DNA of 64,000 nucleotides, taken from contig NC_019697.1 in the NCBI RefSeq assembly GCF_000317145.1, forward strand, positions 2,294,001 through 2,358,000. Direction: 5' to 3'. Under the pieces are notes generated by a model that was given only the letters and a program-made list of their open reading frames with translations, did no database searches and had not been told where the DNA came from. Position numbers and translations under genes: made by a program. This DNA is from Chamaesiphon minutus PCC 6605 (GTDB lineage: Bacteria > Cyanobacteriota > Cyanobacteriia > Cyanobacteriales > Chamaesiphonaceae). Below are positions 52,015 to 60,396 of this stretch, in pieces; the first letter of the stretch is position 1, and each line of letters starts with the position of its first letter.

Positions 52015-52602
52015 ATGCGTCTAATTGGAATTACTGGCGGCATTGGCACAGGCAAAAGTACAGTTACCAACTACTTGCACTCAAGATATCACTTGCCAAT
52101 TTTGGATGCAGATATCTATGCGCGAGCGGCTGTCGCAGTTGGTTCGCCCATTTTAACAGCGATCGGTCAACGTTATGGTGACGATATCTTGAGATCGGAT
52201 GGAACACTCGATCGTCCCCAATTGGGCGAAATTATCTTTAACAATCCAGTCGAGCGGCAATGGTTAGAATCACAAATTCATCCCTATGTCCGCCATTGCT
52301 TCGATCGAGAAATTAGTCGCCTCCAGCCAGATGCCACCGCCGTACTCGCAATTCCATTGCTATTTGAAGCCAAAATCACCGATCTAGTCACAGAGATTTG
52401 GGTAGTTAGTTGCGATCTGTCTACCCAGATCGAGCGGGTGATGCAGCGCGATCTCATCGACAAAACAGCCGCCATCAAGCGCATCGAGAGTCAGATGCCG
52501 CTTGCCGAAAAAATGGCCCTAGCAGATGTTAATCTAGATAACTCAACAAATATAACAGATTTGGAACGCCAGATCGATCTGAAGATATCAAATTCAATAT
52601 GA
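52015..52602 (+). CDS. coaE: Dephospho-CoA kinase
   Basis: 195 residues. Phosphorylates dephospho-CoA with ATP in the last step of coenzyme A synthesis. The P-loop ITGGIGTGKSTV is at residues 5-16, followed by LDADIYAR, the lid-like RVMQRDLIDK and the base-binding C-terminus (DVNLDNSTNITDLERQI). Normal length. The next gene starts on its stop codon (ATGA). Confidence 0.96.
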   Translation: MRLIGITGGIGTGKSTVTNYLHSRYHLPILDADIYARAAVAVGSPILTAIGQRYGDDILRSDGTLDRPQLGEIIFNNPVERQWLESQIHPYVRHCFDREISRLQPDATAVLAIPLLFEAKITDLVTEIWVVSCDLSTQIERVMQRDLIDKTAAIKRIESQMPLAEKMALADVNLDNSTNITDLERQIDLKISNSI

Positions 52603-53108
52603 GTAAGCTCAGAATCGAGCGCGCTATAAATTTCTTAGTATTATTTACGACCTTATTTAGCTCTCTTTCGGCGGCATTTCTCGTACTCAAGTACATCTTT
52701 AACTGGCATTATCCGATCGCAACTTTATATCGAATGTTTGCATACCATAACCAGCATCCATTTCAATACATCGCGATCGTCTCAGTCGCGTTCGGGATTG
52801 TGGGTTTGGGCTGGATCGATCGCTACGGTAGCACCACAAGCATCCAGCAGTGGCGGGAGGTCGCGATGGTCATGCTGCTGACGATCGTTATATCTAGTCC
52901 TTTCGGCGGGGTCCTATGGCAAATCCACGATATGCAGCATGGCTTTATTCCAGAGAATTATTTAGGTAAAATCTTGCAAGGGATGAGTTGGGGATTACAA
53001 TATGGCTGGTTAATTGTCTTGCTTTCAACCCCAATGAATCTAATTGGCTTCACGGTTGGATATATAGTGTTAGCTCGACTAGCAAAACGTTCTAGAACCC
53101 GTAACTGA
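52599..53108 (+). CDS. Membrane protein coupled to coaE
   Basis: 169 residues with four predicted membrane segments: FLVLFTTLFSSLSAAFLVL, YIAIVSVAFGIVGLGWI, VAMVMLLTIVISSPFGGVLW and YGWLIVLLSTPMNLIGFTVG. The ATG overlaps the coaE stop, so it is co-translated. No family is recognised. It does not resemble a coenzyme A pathway enzyme. Confidence 0.75.
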   Translation: MSKLRIERAINFLVLFTTLFSSLSAAFLVLKYIFNWHYPIATLYRMFAYHNQHPFQYIAIVSVAFGIVGLGWIDRYGSTTSIQQWREVAMVMLLTIVISSPFGGVLWQIHDMQHGFIPENYLGKILQGMSWGLQYGWLIVLLSTPMNLIGFTVGYIVLARLAKRSRTRN

Positions 53109-53256
53109 CACTGCCAACTATCGCCGAAATTGCCAAACATATTTTTAAGTCGATCTCCGCTAGCTTAGTAGATCGCTCGCACTCGATTCGATCGCCACAT
53201 TTGTGTCGAGCTTTAGATCGAGATAGTCGGGTAATGGGGTAAATGCTTTAAATACC

Positions 53257-53455
53257 CATTCGTGACAAGTTAAGGCGCGATCGCAATTGTCAAGCACGTT
53301 TGGCGATCCTTCGATCGACCGTTACATCAGATATTCAGAGATCGAATACATTAGCACTATCAATCGAGTTTTTTGATATATAGTGAGACCGAACCAACAG
53401 CCACGCTATATATGGGTGTTGACATTCGATCGAAAACCTTAACTTGTCACAGATG
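53257..53455. mobile_element. MITE, 199 bp, with the ends of the IS4 element at 10775
   Basis: Ends CATTCGTGACAAGTTAAGG and, reversed, CATCTGTGACAAGTTAAGG match the IS4 ends (CATTCGTGACAAGTTAAG). A 9-bp target duplication TTAAATACC flanks it (53248-53256, 53456-53464), the same length as that of the IS. There is no coding capacity. It can be moved only by a transposase supplied elsewhere, plausibly the one at 10872. Confidence 0.93.
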
Positions 53456-53514
53456 TTAAATACCAGATCTCCTGTGACAAACTCAGGACATCACCCAATA
53501 CCCAACAGATAAAT

Positions 53515-53844
53515 CTAGTTGCTGCCAGTAAAGATAACTTCAGGAAACTTGGCTTGAGCTTCAGGTAAGGGACGACCTTTACCTTCTTCTTGCCAGTAAT
53601 TGATCACTTCAGTAGCCTGGTTGAGAATACCCACTCGATCGACTTCTGCGATCCAGTGCTTGGCTTCTAATTCGGCTTTGAGTTGTTCCCACGCATCGTT
53701 GCGAGGCCAGAAAAAATAAGCGGTGAGCGGACTCAACCCTTTTCCAACTACTTGGTCTACGGCTAAAGCAACGTTCTCATCCAACCACAGCACTTTGAGG
53801 ATAAATTTGGATGTTGTTACTGGTAATGTTTCGGTTTCGGTCAT
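53515..53844 (-). CDS. ycf65: 30S ribosomal protein PSRP-3 / Ycf65
   Basis: 109 residues: [40 protein letters not shown] and [10 protein letters not shown] are family hallmarks. It is a small-subunit protein restricted to cyanobacteria and plastids, and so supports the taxonomic placement. Length and ends are normal. Transcribed alone. Confidence 0.95.
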   Translation of the reverse strand: MTETETLPVTTSKFILKVLWLDENVALAVDQVVGKGLSPLTAYFFWPRNDAWEQLKAELEAKHWIAEVDRVGILNQATEVINYWQEEGKGRPLPEAQAKFPEVIFTGSN

Positions 53845-54067
53845 ATTTGCTGACTAGTTTGGCACACAATCCATAATTATACCATCTTGTTGCCGATCGA
53901 GTCTCACCTAAATTTATTTTTTAAATAGAGATCGTGCTGATTGCAGTTTTGGCGATCAGTATCCAATAAACAACTTTCTACCTGGTCGCTACAGCACATC
54001 AATCGAGGGTTAATACAAAAAGTATGTGGTTAGAAGCTATCGATCGAGTAACGATTGGGCTGACTTA

Positions 54068-54472
54068 TTACTTCCTTTTAGTCGCAATTCCCATCTTCAC
54101 CCCTGGAATTTGACGAACTCGATCCATCACTGCAACTACTTGTCCGTGACCGACTTTTTCATCCGCATTAATCACTACCAGTGCCCCCTCATTTTTAGCC
54201 CCCAGTGCCTCAATTTTGGGCGTTAAGGTGGCTAAATCTGTCGGTTGACGGTTGAGGGAGATCGCACCTTGTGGATCGATTGTCACGACTATTTTAGTTT
54301 GGTCTTGACTTTTGCCAGAACTCGCACCAGGGAGATTGACTGGCAATCCTTCAGTCCGGCTGAGGAGTAAAGATGTCATCACAAAAAAGGTTAAAATCGC
54401 GAAAATTACATCCATCAGAGGCACGATATTGACTTCGGGGGCACGGTCTTCTGCATCAGTTAGTAAGCGCAT
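54068..54472 (-). CDS. exbD: ExbD/TolR-type biopolymer transport protein
   Basis: 134 residues. One N-terminal span with the key Asp (VNIVPLMDVIFAILTFFVM; Asp near residue 21) and a periplasmic domain (KIVVTIDPQGAISLNR, LVVINADEKVGHGQVV, GVKMGIATKR). With ExbB it forms the proton-driven motor of TonB. It lies downstream of exbB; the 185-base gap holds a hairpin. Confidence 0.93.
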   Translation of the reverse strand: MRLLTDAEDRAPEVNIVPLMDVIFAILTFFVMTSLLLSRTEGLPVNLPGASSGKSQDQTKIVVTIDPQGAISLNRQPTDLATLTPKIEALGAKNEGALVVINADEKVGHGQVVAVMDRVRQIPGVKMGIATKRK

Positions 54473-54587
54473 AATTTCTTATTAAGTAATAATTAATGAG
54501 TAATAAGTTTATTTTGAGATCGAGATTAAATCCTGCTCTTCGATAAATTTATGGTTGATAAAAATAAAATCAAACCTACACTTTTCA

Positions 54588-54625
54588 AAATAGTAGTGAC
54601 AATTTGTAAATTGCCACTACTATTT
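54588..54625. terminator. Hairpin between exbB and exbD
   Basis: Arms AAATAGTAGTGACAATTT and AAATTGCCACTACTATTT pair at 17 of 18 positions around a GT loop. It may attenuate or stabilise the mRNA between exbB and exbD. Confidence 0.55.
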
Positions 54626-54657
54626 GACTACTGCTATTTGAAAAGTATCTTTAATTA

Positions 54658-55290
54658 CTAGCCTGGTTGTTGCCAATTGCGACGGTGAATTAGTTCTAAC
54701 TGACCTGTGGATTCTTGAATTTGAGACAATTGCCGTTGGTATAATGCCCGAAATAAATTTGCACATAGCGACGCAATTACTGCGACGATTACGCCTGTTG
54801 CCGTACTAATTAATGCTTCAGAAATACCACCGACGACGTTATTAGAGCCAGCACCGACGCTTTGACCAATTTTCAGGGAATCAAATGAAGCAATTAAACC
54901 CGTAACAGTACCTAAAAGTCCTAAAAGTGGAGCTAACCCGATAATGGCATCAAACACACTAATAAATCGCCGCAAAATCGGAATTTCGGCATGAGATTCA
55001 CTTTCTAATGCTAACCGAAATTCGTCAGGGGTAGCATCTTTTAATCCAATTCCTGCCATAAAGATTCTGGCGATCGGTAAATCGCGTTCGCGTTCGAGTT
55101 TGTCGAAGACTAACGGCGATCTGTTCTGATATAAATCTAATATTGTCCTAATCATCGGTGTTTGTCTGCGCCCGATTTTAATCCAAAAATTTAGTCTTTC
55201 GATCGCCAGCGCAATGACTAAAATCGATCCTAATAGTAGTGGGTACATCACAAACCCACCTGCATTAAAAATTTTAATTAAATTATCCAT
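54658..55290 (-). CDS. exbB: ExbB/MotA/TolQ-type proton channel protein
   Basis: 210 residues from ATG 55290. Three spans: FVMYPLLLGSILVIALAIER, LAPLLGLLGTVTGLIASFD, and STATGVIVAVIASLCANLF. The GLLGTVTG motif is the family signature. It begins three bases after the stop of the MORN gene, so the two are probably coupled. Confidence 0.94.
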   Translation of the reverse strand: MDNLIKIFNAGGFVMYPLLLGSILVIALAIERLNFWIKIGRRQTPMIRTILDLYQNRSPLVFDKLERERDLPIARIFMAGIGLKDATPDEFRLALESESHAEIPILRRFISVFDAIIGLAPLLGLLGTVTGLIASFDSLKIGQSVGAGSNNVVGGISEALISTATGVIVAVIASLCANLFRALYQRQLSQIQESTGQLELIHRRNWQQPG

Positions 55291-55292
55291 AA

Positions 55293-56330
55293 TTATTGCA
55301 TTTTCCCTGCTTTCCAAGTTCCTTCTATTTTACTACCGTTGGCAGAAGTTAATACTCCTTTGCCTTCTCGATCGCCATTTTTAAATTCGCCAGTAAATTG
55401 TTCGCCGCCTTTATATTTACAGGTAGCTTTACCATTTAGTTCGCCATTACTAAATTCTCCTTCACAACGATTTCCCTCCGTGACAATTATACCTGTACCT
55501 GCAAATTTGCTATCTTTAAATTCTCCGGTATAACTATCGCCATTTTTGAATTTATAGGTACCAGTACCATTAAATTTTCCCGCCGCGAAATCACCGGTAT
55601 AATTATCGCCACTGGCTAGAGTTAATGATCCTTTGCCACTGGGAGAACCATTAACAAAGGTACCAGTATAAACATTACCATTTTTGTACTTCCGAGTCCC
55701 TGTACCTGCAAATTGTCCGGCTTTAAATTCGCCAGTATAGGTACTCTTGTCGGCAAAAGTCATCGTACCTTTACCATCTGGCTTATCATTCGCCAAATTA
55801 CCTTGATAGCTATTGCCATTTTTGTATTCGCAAGTACCAGCCCCATTGAGTTGAGTATTCGTAACTATCCCGGTACAGCGATCGCCATTTTTAAAGGTAA
55901 ATGTACCTTTGCCTGCGGGAGACCCATTTTTGAATTCGCCTTGATAACCGCCACCACCAGCAGCAATATAATTCCCGATACCATTGGGTTCGCCTTTGGA
56001 AAATTCGCCTTCATAGCGATCGCCATCTGGATAGATTCTTACTCCTTTACCCTCAATTTGACCGTCTTTAAATGCGCCTTGATAACTGCCGCCAGCGGCA
56101 AATGTATACTTACCAGTTCCAGAGAATTTACCATCTTTAAATGTGCCAGTATAGGTGTCTTTACTAGCATATTGGCAAGTAGCCTGACCGTTTAAAACTC
56201 CTTTGCTAACTTCGCCCTCACATTTACTCCCATCGGGTAAGGTGATACTAGCAGCGATCGCCAGATGGGTTTGACAAATTGCTGCTGCAACTCCAATTGC
56301 ACCCGTGGTTAATATTCTCAAATAATTCAT
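55293..56330 (-). CDS. Secreted MORN-repeat protein
   Basis: 345 residues from ATG 56330. A signal peptide (ILTTGAIGVAAAICQTHLAIAA) is followed by about 13-14 MORN-type repeats of the form Y-x-G-x-F-x-x-G-x-x-x-G-x-G-x-x-x-F over the whole mature length. Four or so repeats contain Cys (KCEGE, TCQY, RCTG, CEYK), which may pair in the periplasm. It lies between tonB and exbB and is likely co-transcribed. A structural role at the cell envelope is a guess. Confidence 0.88.
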   Translation of the reverse strand: MNYLRILTTGAIGVAAAICQTHLAIAASITLPDGSKCEGEVSKGVLNGQATCQYASKDTYTGTFKDGKFSGTGKYTFAAGGSYQGAFKDGQIEGKGVRIYPDGDRYEGEFSKGEPNGIGNYIAAGGGGYQGEFKNGSPAGKGTFTFKNGDRCTGIVTNTQLNGAGTCEYKNGNSYQGNLANDKPDGKGTMTFADKSTYTGEFKAGQFAGTGTRKYKNGNVYTGTFVNGSPSGKGSLTLASGDNYTGDFAAGKFNGTGTYKFKNGDSYTGEFKDSKFAGTGIIVTEGNRCEGEFSNGELNGKATCKYKGGEQFTGEFKNGDREGKGVLTSANGSKIEGTWKAGKMQ

Positions 56331-56405
56331 ATAATCTCGAAAAATCTTATCAAAAAAATTTAGATCGATCGAATTTTGTTGCTCCAATTATCGCGCTCGA
56401 CTGAA

Positions 56406-57956
56406 TCATAGTAAAATATTTGCCTTGACGACTCGTTCTAATACCTTCCCTGGAGGGCTAAATTGCATTTGTTTGACTCCATCGATCGTGACTCGATCGA
56501 TCGTTGAATTGCCACTAGATTTGACGATACTCGCACTGGTGACATTGCCTTGGGGATCGATGGCGATCTTAATTCGTAATTTATCTTTGCCCCCATCGCG
56601 ATCTTCTAAATCTGTCAATCCGCTAATTTCGCATCTGTTAATACATTGCAGTCCAAATGCTTTTCCACCAGCATCGCCGCTGCCATTGCCAGAATTAGGT
56701 TTTAAGCCAGCACCTGGTTCTGCTCTAGTAGCACGCCAACTATTGCCTTGAGCCACGCCGCTAGGCGCACCATTATTAGCATTATTAGGACTAGAAGTAT
56801 TCCCAGCTAGTCTAGTGCCTAGTTTTCCGCCGCTAGTAGGTTTACCTGCCAATCCTGACTGGTTGTTATTTGCCCTGGCAAAATCGTTATTGGTGGGGGC
56901 ATTAACTTTGCTAGGTGCGATGTTACCAAAGTTATCATCACTGGCAGTATTAGGACTAGGAGTATTCCCAGCGAGTCTAGTGCCTAGCTTTTTGCCGCTA
57001 GTAGGTTTACCTGCCAATCCTGACTGGTTGTTATTAGAACCTGCAAAGTCATCGGTGGTGGGTGTTTTAATTTTGCTCGGTGCAACTTCACCAAAGTTGT
57101 CTTCGGTGGGAGAGCTAGGATTATTTGCCGCCAATTTACTAGCTAATTTACTGCTATTAGTGGGTGTGCCAGCCAAGCCCGACTGGTTGTTATTGCTGGG
57201 GGTAATTTCTTCAGTCGGCGCATTAACTTTGCTCGGTGTCACCTGCCCAAAATCTTGCTCCTGATTCGGTGTCGGTGTATCTGTCGATCGAGTAGCCAGC
57301 TTGCGATTGGGTGAGTCAGTTGCTAACCTCGATCGAGTTTCACTGACGGGCGTTTCTGGTTGAGGCTCTGTGGCTATTTTCGGCTGTTTTGGTTGGGGAG
57401 TCGTAAAAGTAGGCGATTTTGCTACTTTTGGTTTGGGTGTTACTGGCGTTGTCGCTGGTGGTTGCTCTGGCTTGAATAGTTTGTCCGGAAATGCTGGTGG
57501 AGTTACCGCTTTTAACGGTGGTTCGACAGACTTGGGTGCAGGTTTACTGGCAGTTTTGGTGGGGACTCGTTTGACGAAATTATTGAGTGCTGATGCTGTC
57601 TTGACGATCGGGACTGGCTTGGCTGGAGCTGGTTTTGGCTCTAGTGTCGCAGGTACCTTGACGATTGGGACTGGTTTTGCCACCTCTGGTTTTGGCTCTA
57701 CCTTAGCGGGAGTCTTGACGATCGGAGCTACTTTTGGCTGTGGTGTGGGCTTTGCTGGTGGTTTTTCAGTATCGGTATCCACCATCGTAATTTCCATCGG
57801 CTCGTCGATCGCGGCGACAGGTTTCCACCACTGAGCGACTCCCGCGATCGCCACAATGTGGAACACTAGCGAGCCACCTACCCCAGCCAGTAAGATATTT
57901 AGCAGATTTTTGTCGGCATTCTGTCTGGATGTAGCACTGAAACTCAATTGTTCCAT
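56406..57956 (-). CDS. tonB: TonB-like energy transducer
   Basis: 516 residues from ATG 57956. Architecture: N-terminal anchor (LLNILLAGVGGSLVFHIVAI), a long Pro/Lys-rich stretch (about 60-200), then three to four tandem units of about 42 residues sharing NNNQSGLAGKPTS and GTRLAGN, and the C-terminal TonB domain (LRIKIAIDPQGNVTSASIVK, VKQMQFSPPGK). It transmits energy to outer-membrane receptors such as the one at 61414. The repeat number may vary between strains. Confidence 0.9.
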   Translation of the reverse strand: MEQLSFSATSRQNADKNLLNILLAGVGGSLVFHIVAIAGVAQWWKPVAAIDEPMEITMVDTDTEKPPAKPTPQPKVAPIVKTPAKVEPKPEVAKPVPIVKVPATLEPKPAPAKPVPIVKTASALNNFVKRVPTKTASKPAPKSVEPPLKAVTPPAFPDKLFKPEQPPATTPVTPKPKVAKSPTFTTPQPKQPKIATEPQPETPVSETRSRLATDSPNRKLATRSTDTPTPNQEQDFGQVTPSKVNAPTEEITPSNNNQSGLAGTPTNSSKLASKLAANNPSSPTEDNFGEVAPSKIKTPTTDDFAGSNNNQSGLAGKPTSGKKLGTRLAGNTPSPNTASDDNFGNIAPSKVNAPTNNDFARANNNQSGLAGKPTSGGKLGTRLAGNTSSPNNANNGAPSGVAQGNSWRATRAEPGAGLKPNSGNGSGDAGGKAFGLQCINRCEISGLTDLEDRDGGKDKLRIKIAIDPQGNVTSASIVKSSGNSTIDRVTIDGVKQMQFSPPGKVLERVVKANILL

Positions 57957-58301
57957 AATTTTTAGGGATTTACACAGCAGGAATACAACTCTTGAGATAT
58001 TATCATAAATAATTTTGGCTTGGGTCAAGCACTGTCACTTAGTTTCGATTCCACACTAGAATAGCTAAAATGCTTGCCCAGACGGTATTTTATCGATTGT
58101 TTTATCTCTATGATTTGTCATAACTCAGCAATAATGCCGAATAAATAATTGCAATAAATTATCAATAAATTATATCTTACTTGCTATGCTGATTATCAAT
58201 CTAGCTAGCTCGGTAGAGCGCGAGAGAATTTACTTAGCATAGGAAGTGTCAATCGATACCTAATTTCCCCACTTCAGTTGAAATGCTTGATAACCGAGCA
58301 T
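57957..58301. other. Intergenic region upstream of tonB
   Basis: AT-rich with no gene. Several ATTATCA half-sites (for example in GATATTATCATAAATAAT near 57993 and TGATTATCAATC near 58190) hint at Fur binding but do not form a full box. Confidence 0.4.
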
Positions 58302-58937
58302 TCAGTTTGGCTCGATCGAAAGGTACGAAGTAACTTGAGAAATAATTGCTGGAATTTGAGAAATTCTCACATTCCGATAGCTAGATTCTCCATAGGAGCG
58401 GCTTTGCCAACGATTTTCCAGCTCGGAGGCTGCTGCTAAAGAGGTTTTGCCTACAGGTAAAACTACTAAATTAGGAGCTTGCTTGCAGCATTTAAGACAG
58501 CCAGTGGATTTTAAAGTCACACTGTCATTTAAGTCATGGCTATTTAATTGTTCTGCCAAAGCCGAGTATATTTCTTTGCCACCATTGTTGTGACAATGGG
58601 ACTTTTGACAAATGAGGATCTTAACTTTTGGCTCGGTGACAGGAGCTGCGATCGTCGGCAGATCCTCTCCTGCGGAGCATTGAGCGGCACAAGACGCTAC
58701 GCGCTCTACTTTTTCAATTGTAGATGCCTTAAATTTCCCATCTTTTTGGCTGCCTTCACAGCGGAGGCGATCGCCAATGGCTAATTTATACACCAGATCC
58801 ATTCTGAGCTGCTTGGGCACCTTGATGATGACATCTCGATCGGCGGTTCTGAGGCGCAGATATTTGAGCTTGTAACCATCGATCGCCCAAACTCCTAAAA
58901 ATTCACCTTCTAACTGAAAACAAATTTCATTAGTCAT
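58302..58937 (-). CDS. Thioredoxin-like [2Fe-2S] ferredoxin with N-terminal domain
   Basis: 211 residues from ATG 58937, which overlaps the stop of the gene before it. The N-terminal part (about 1-90) looks like a small beta-barrel (GEFLGVWAIDGYKLKYLRL). The C-terminal part has ILICQKSHCHNNGG and TGCLKCCKQAPNLVVLP, i.e. the Cys pattern of shethna-type thioredoxin-like ferredoxins. The palindromic repeat at 58384 adds WQSRSYGES near the C-terminus. Confidence 0.85.
   Translation of the reverse strand: MTNEICFQLEGEFLGVWAIDGYKLKYLRLRTADRDVIIKVPKQLRMDLVYKLAIGDRLRCEGSQKDGKFKASTIEKVERVASCAAQCSAGEDLPTIAAPVTEPKVKILICQKSHCHNNGGKEIYSALAEQLNSHDLNDSVTLKSTGCLKCCKQAPNLVVLPVGKTSLAAASELENRWQSRSYGESSYRNVRISQIPAIISQVTSYLSIEPN
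58384..58412 (+). repeat. Palindromic repeat in the ferredoxin gene
   Basis: GATTCTCCATAGGAGCGG then CTTTGCCAACG. Read in frame on the minus strand as RWQSRSYGES. Confidence 0.85.
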
Positions 58938-59205
58938 AAAGTAGCTCACTGCCATGACGAGCGGCTTGTAAAATCAAACAGCGATCCAACCAATCCACCA
59001 GTTGGCAGCGATCGAGTGATGGTTGTCGTGCCACGTTCCACACTTGAATAGCCGCTGTAGGCGTTTCTACAGATACTGTCAAAGGCTTACCTGTGGAACA
59101 GTTACAAGAAATTTCTAACTCTTGAAGACGATGATAGATCTGCCAGCGATCGCCCCAGGCTGTATCAATGGTGGCGATCCAGTCTGAGTAATTTACTTTT
59201 TTCAT
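58930..59205 (-). CDS. Asr1405/Asl0597-family small cyanobacterial protein
   Basis: 91 residues: DRWQIYHRLQELEISCNCST, PTAAIQVWNVARQ and LVDWLDRCLILQ follow the family pattern. Widespread in cyanobacteria and uncharacterised. The stop overlaps the ferredoxin start, so both are probably made together, which makes an iron-sulfur or redox link plausible but unproven. Confidence 0.85.
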   Translation of the reverse strand: MKKVNYSDWIATIDTAWGDRWQIYHRLQELEISCNCSTGKPLTVSVETPTAAIQVWNVARQPSLDRCQLVDWLDRCLILQAARHGSELLYD

Positions 59206-59609
59206 TCTTAACAGAGAACGATTTGCTTAAATTTAGAATACCCTAAATGATAATTAGAAGCAACAAGCTGGTATTTATACTCAGATCGATCGGGGTTAGT
59301 TCGAGCGATAACTCCCTGAAAGAAGCTAAGGCACCCGATTTTAGACCGCTCGATCCCTGCAATCCTGTTACTAAAATTTATCAATAGCGGACTTACTCGA
59401 TTCCCCACCGGAGCGGCGACACCAAGGCTCAATCGCATCCTGAATATTAGTTGCAATAAGGTTTACAGAGCACTCCTCGACCCAAATCGATCGTGTTAAG
59501 ATCTTGGGTTATTGACTGCTGTTCTAAATCGATCGATAGTGATTGGCTGTAAAAGTATCGAATAGTCTAGTTAAAAATTAACTTTTAAAAAATAGAGAGC
59601 GAGAAATTT
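59206..59609. other. Gene-free stretch before dps
   Basis: No convincing gene. A degenerate copy of the palindromic repeat lies at about 59399-59427. The dps promoter should lie in the last 150 bases; GAGAGCGAG precedes the ATG. Confidence 0.5.
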
Positions 59610-60149
59610 ATGACAACAACACAGAGCTTAATGCGTGGATTTGGTGAAGTAGGAGCTAATGTCGTGGGCTTAGATCTCACGGTAACTGAACCAGTCTGTG
59701 AGGGCTTAAACGTCGCTTTGGCAAGTTTTCAGGCTTTGTATTTGCAATATCAAAAACATCACTTTGTTGTAGAAGGCGCAGAATTTTACTCGCTGCACGA
59801 GTTTTTTGAAGATAGCTATGGGCAACTCAAAAGTCACGCTCATGACGTTGCCGAACGTTTAGACGGCTTAGGCGGAGTTCCGGCGGCGAGTTTTACTAAG
59901 CTGGCGGAACTTTGCTGTTTCACCTCTGAAGCTGATGGTGCGTTTAACTGTCGGATAATGTTAGAAAATGACTTGGTTGCCGAACAAGCAATTATCGCAC
60001 TGCTCCGCAGTCAAGCCAGTCAAGCTGAAAGTTTGGGAGATCGGGCAACGCGGTATCTATACGAACAAATTCTGCTCAAAACTGAAGAAAGAGCTTATCA
60101 TATCGGTCACTTTTTGGCTCCCGATACCTTGGTAAGATCTCTAAATTAA
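59610..60149 (+). CDS. dps: Dps-family ferritin-like protein
   Basis: 179 residues. The ferroxidase helix pair is visible in [20 protein letters not shown] and [15 protein letters not shown], with the His, Asp and Glu ligands of the Dps intersubunit site. It stores iron and protects DNA from peroxide. It lies beside the iron-uptake genes. The stop codon coincides with the target site of a MITE-like element immediately downstream. Confidence 0.94.
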   Translation: MTTTQSLMRGFGEVGANVVGLDLTVTEPVCEGLNVALASFQALYLQYQKHHFVVEGAEFYSLHEFFEDSYGQLKSHAHDVAERLDGLGGVPAASFTKLAELCCFTSEADGAFNCRIMLENDLVAEQAIIALLRSQASQAESLGDRATRYLYEQILLKTEERAYHIGHFLAPDTLVRSLN

Positions 60150-60325
60150 CCCAAGTTGCTACCTATAGAACGCCTACGATTGAAATCGTGGCTAATGTTG
60201 CAAAGTCCGCCTTTGCGGACTAATAAACTAGTCCGTGAAGGCGGACTTTGCATTCCGTTCGCGGAGCGTCTGCCTTCGCAGAGGAGCGGTTTATAACCGC
60301 TTAGGTTGTAGGTAGCAACTTGGGT
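60149..60325. mobile_element. MITE-like element, about 177 bp, at the dps stop codon
   Basis: Inverted ends ACCCAAGTTGCTACCTA and its exact complement. Flanking direct repeats TAAATTA (60142-60148, 60326-60332). The interior contains the palindromic AAAGTCCGCC repeat also found at 17128-17175. No coding capacity. Confidence 0.85.
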
Positions 60326-60345
60326 TAAATTAAGAGCTGAAATTT

Positions 60346-60369
60346 AGATGGTGGAAATTTCCACCATCT
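60346..60369. terminator. Perfect palindrome, likely terminator
   Basis: AGATGGTGGAAA and TTTCCACCATCT form a 24-base perfect palindrome between the convergent dps gene and the substrate-binding protein gene. A bidirectional stop is likely. Confidence 0.6.
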
Positions 60370-60396
60370 AGCATACATCGATTAACCGAGCTGAAT

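Noticed and set aside
55713-56195. 160-codon frame opposite the MORN gene
   Set aside because: Shadow caused by the periodic repeats; no ribosome site and no protein-like features.
57370-57834. Long Gly/Val-rich open frame opposite tonB
   Set aside because: Antisense shadow of the Pro/Lys-rich and repeat region of tonB; composition is explained by the complementary strand.
57990-58010. Full Fur box before tonB
   Set aside because: Only half-sites match; weaker than the candidate at 63816.
59208-59456. 82-codon minus-strand frame upstream of dps
   Set aside because: Runs through a degenerate palindromic repeat; no family resemblance or ribosome site.
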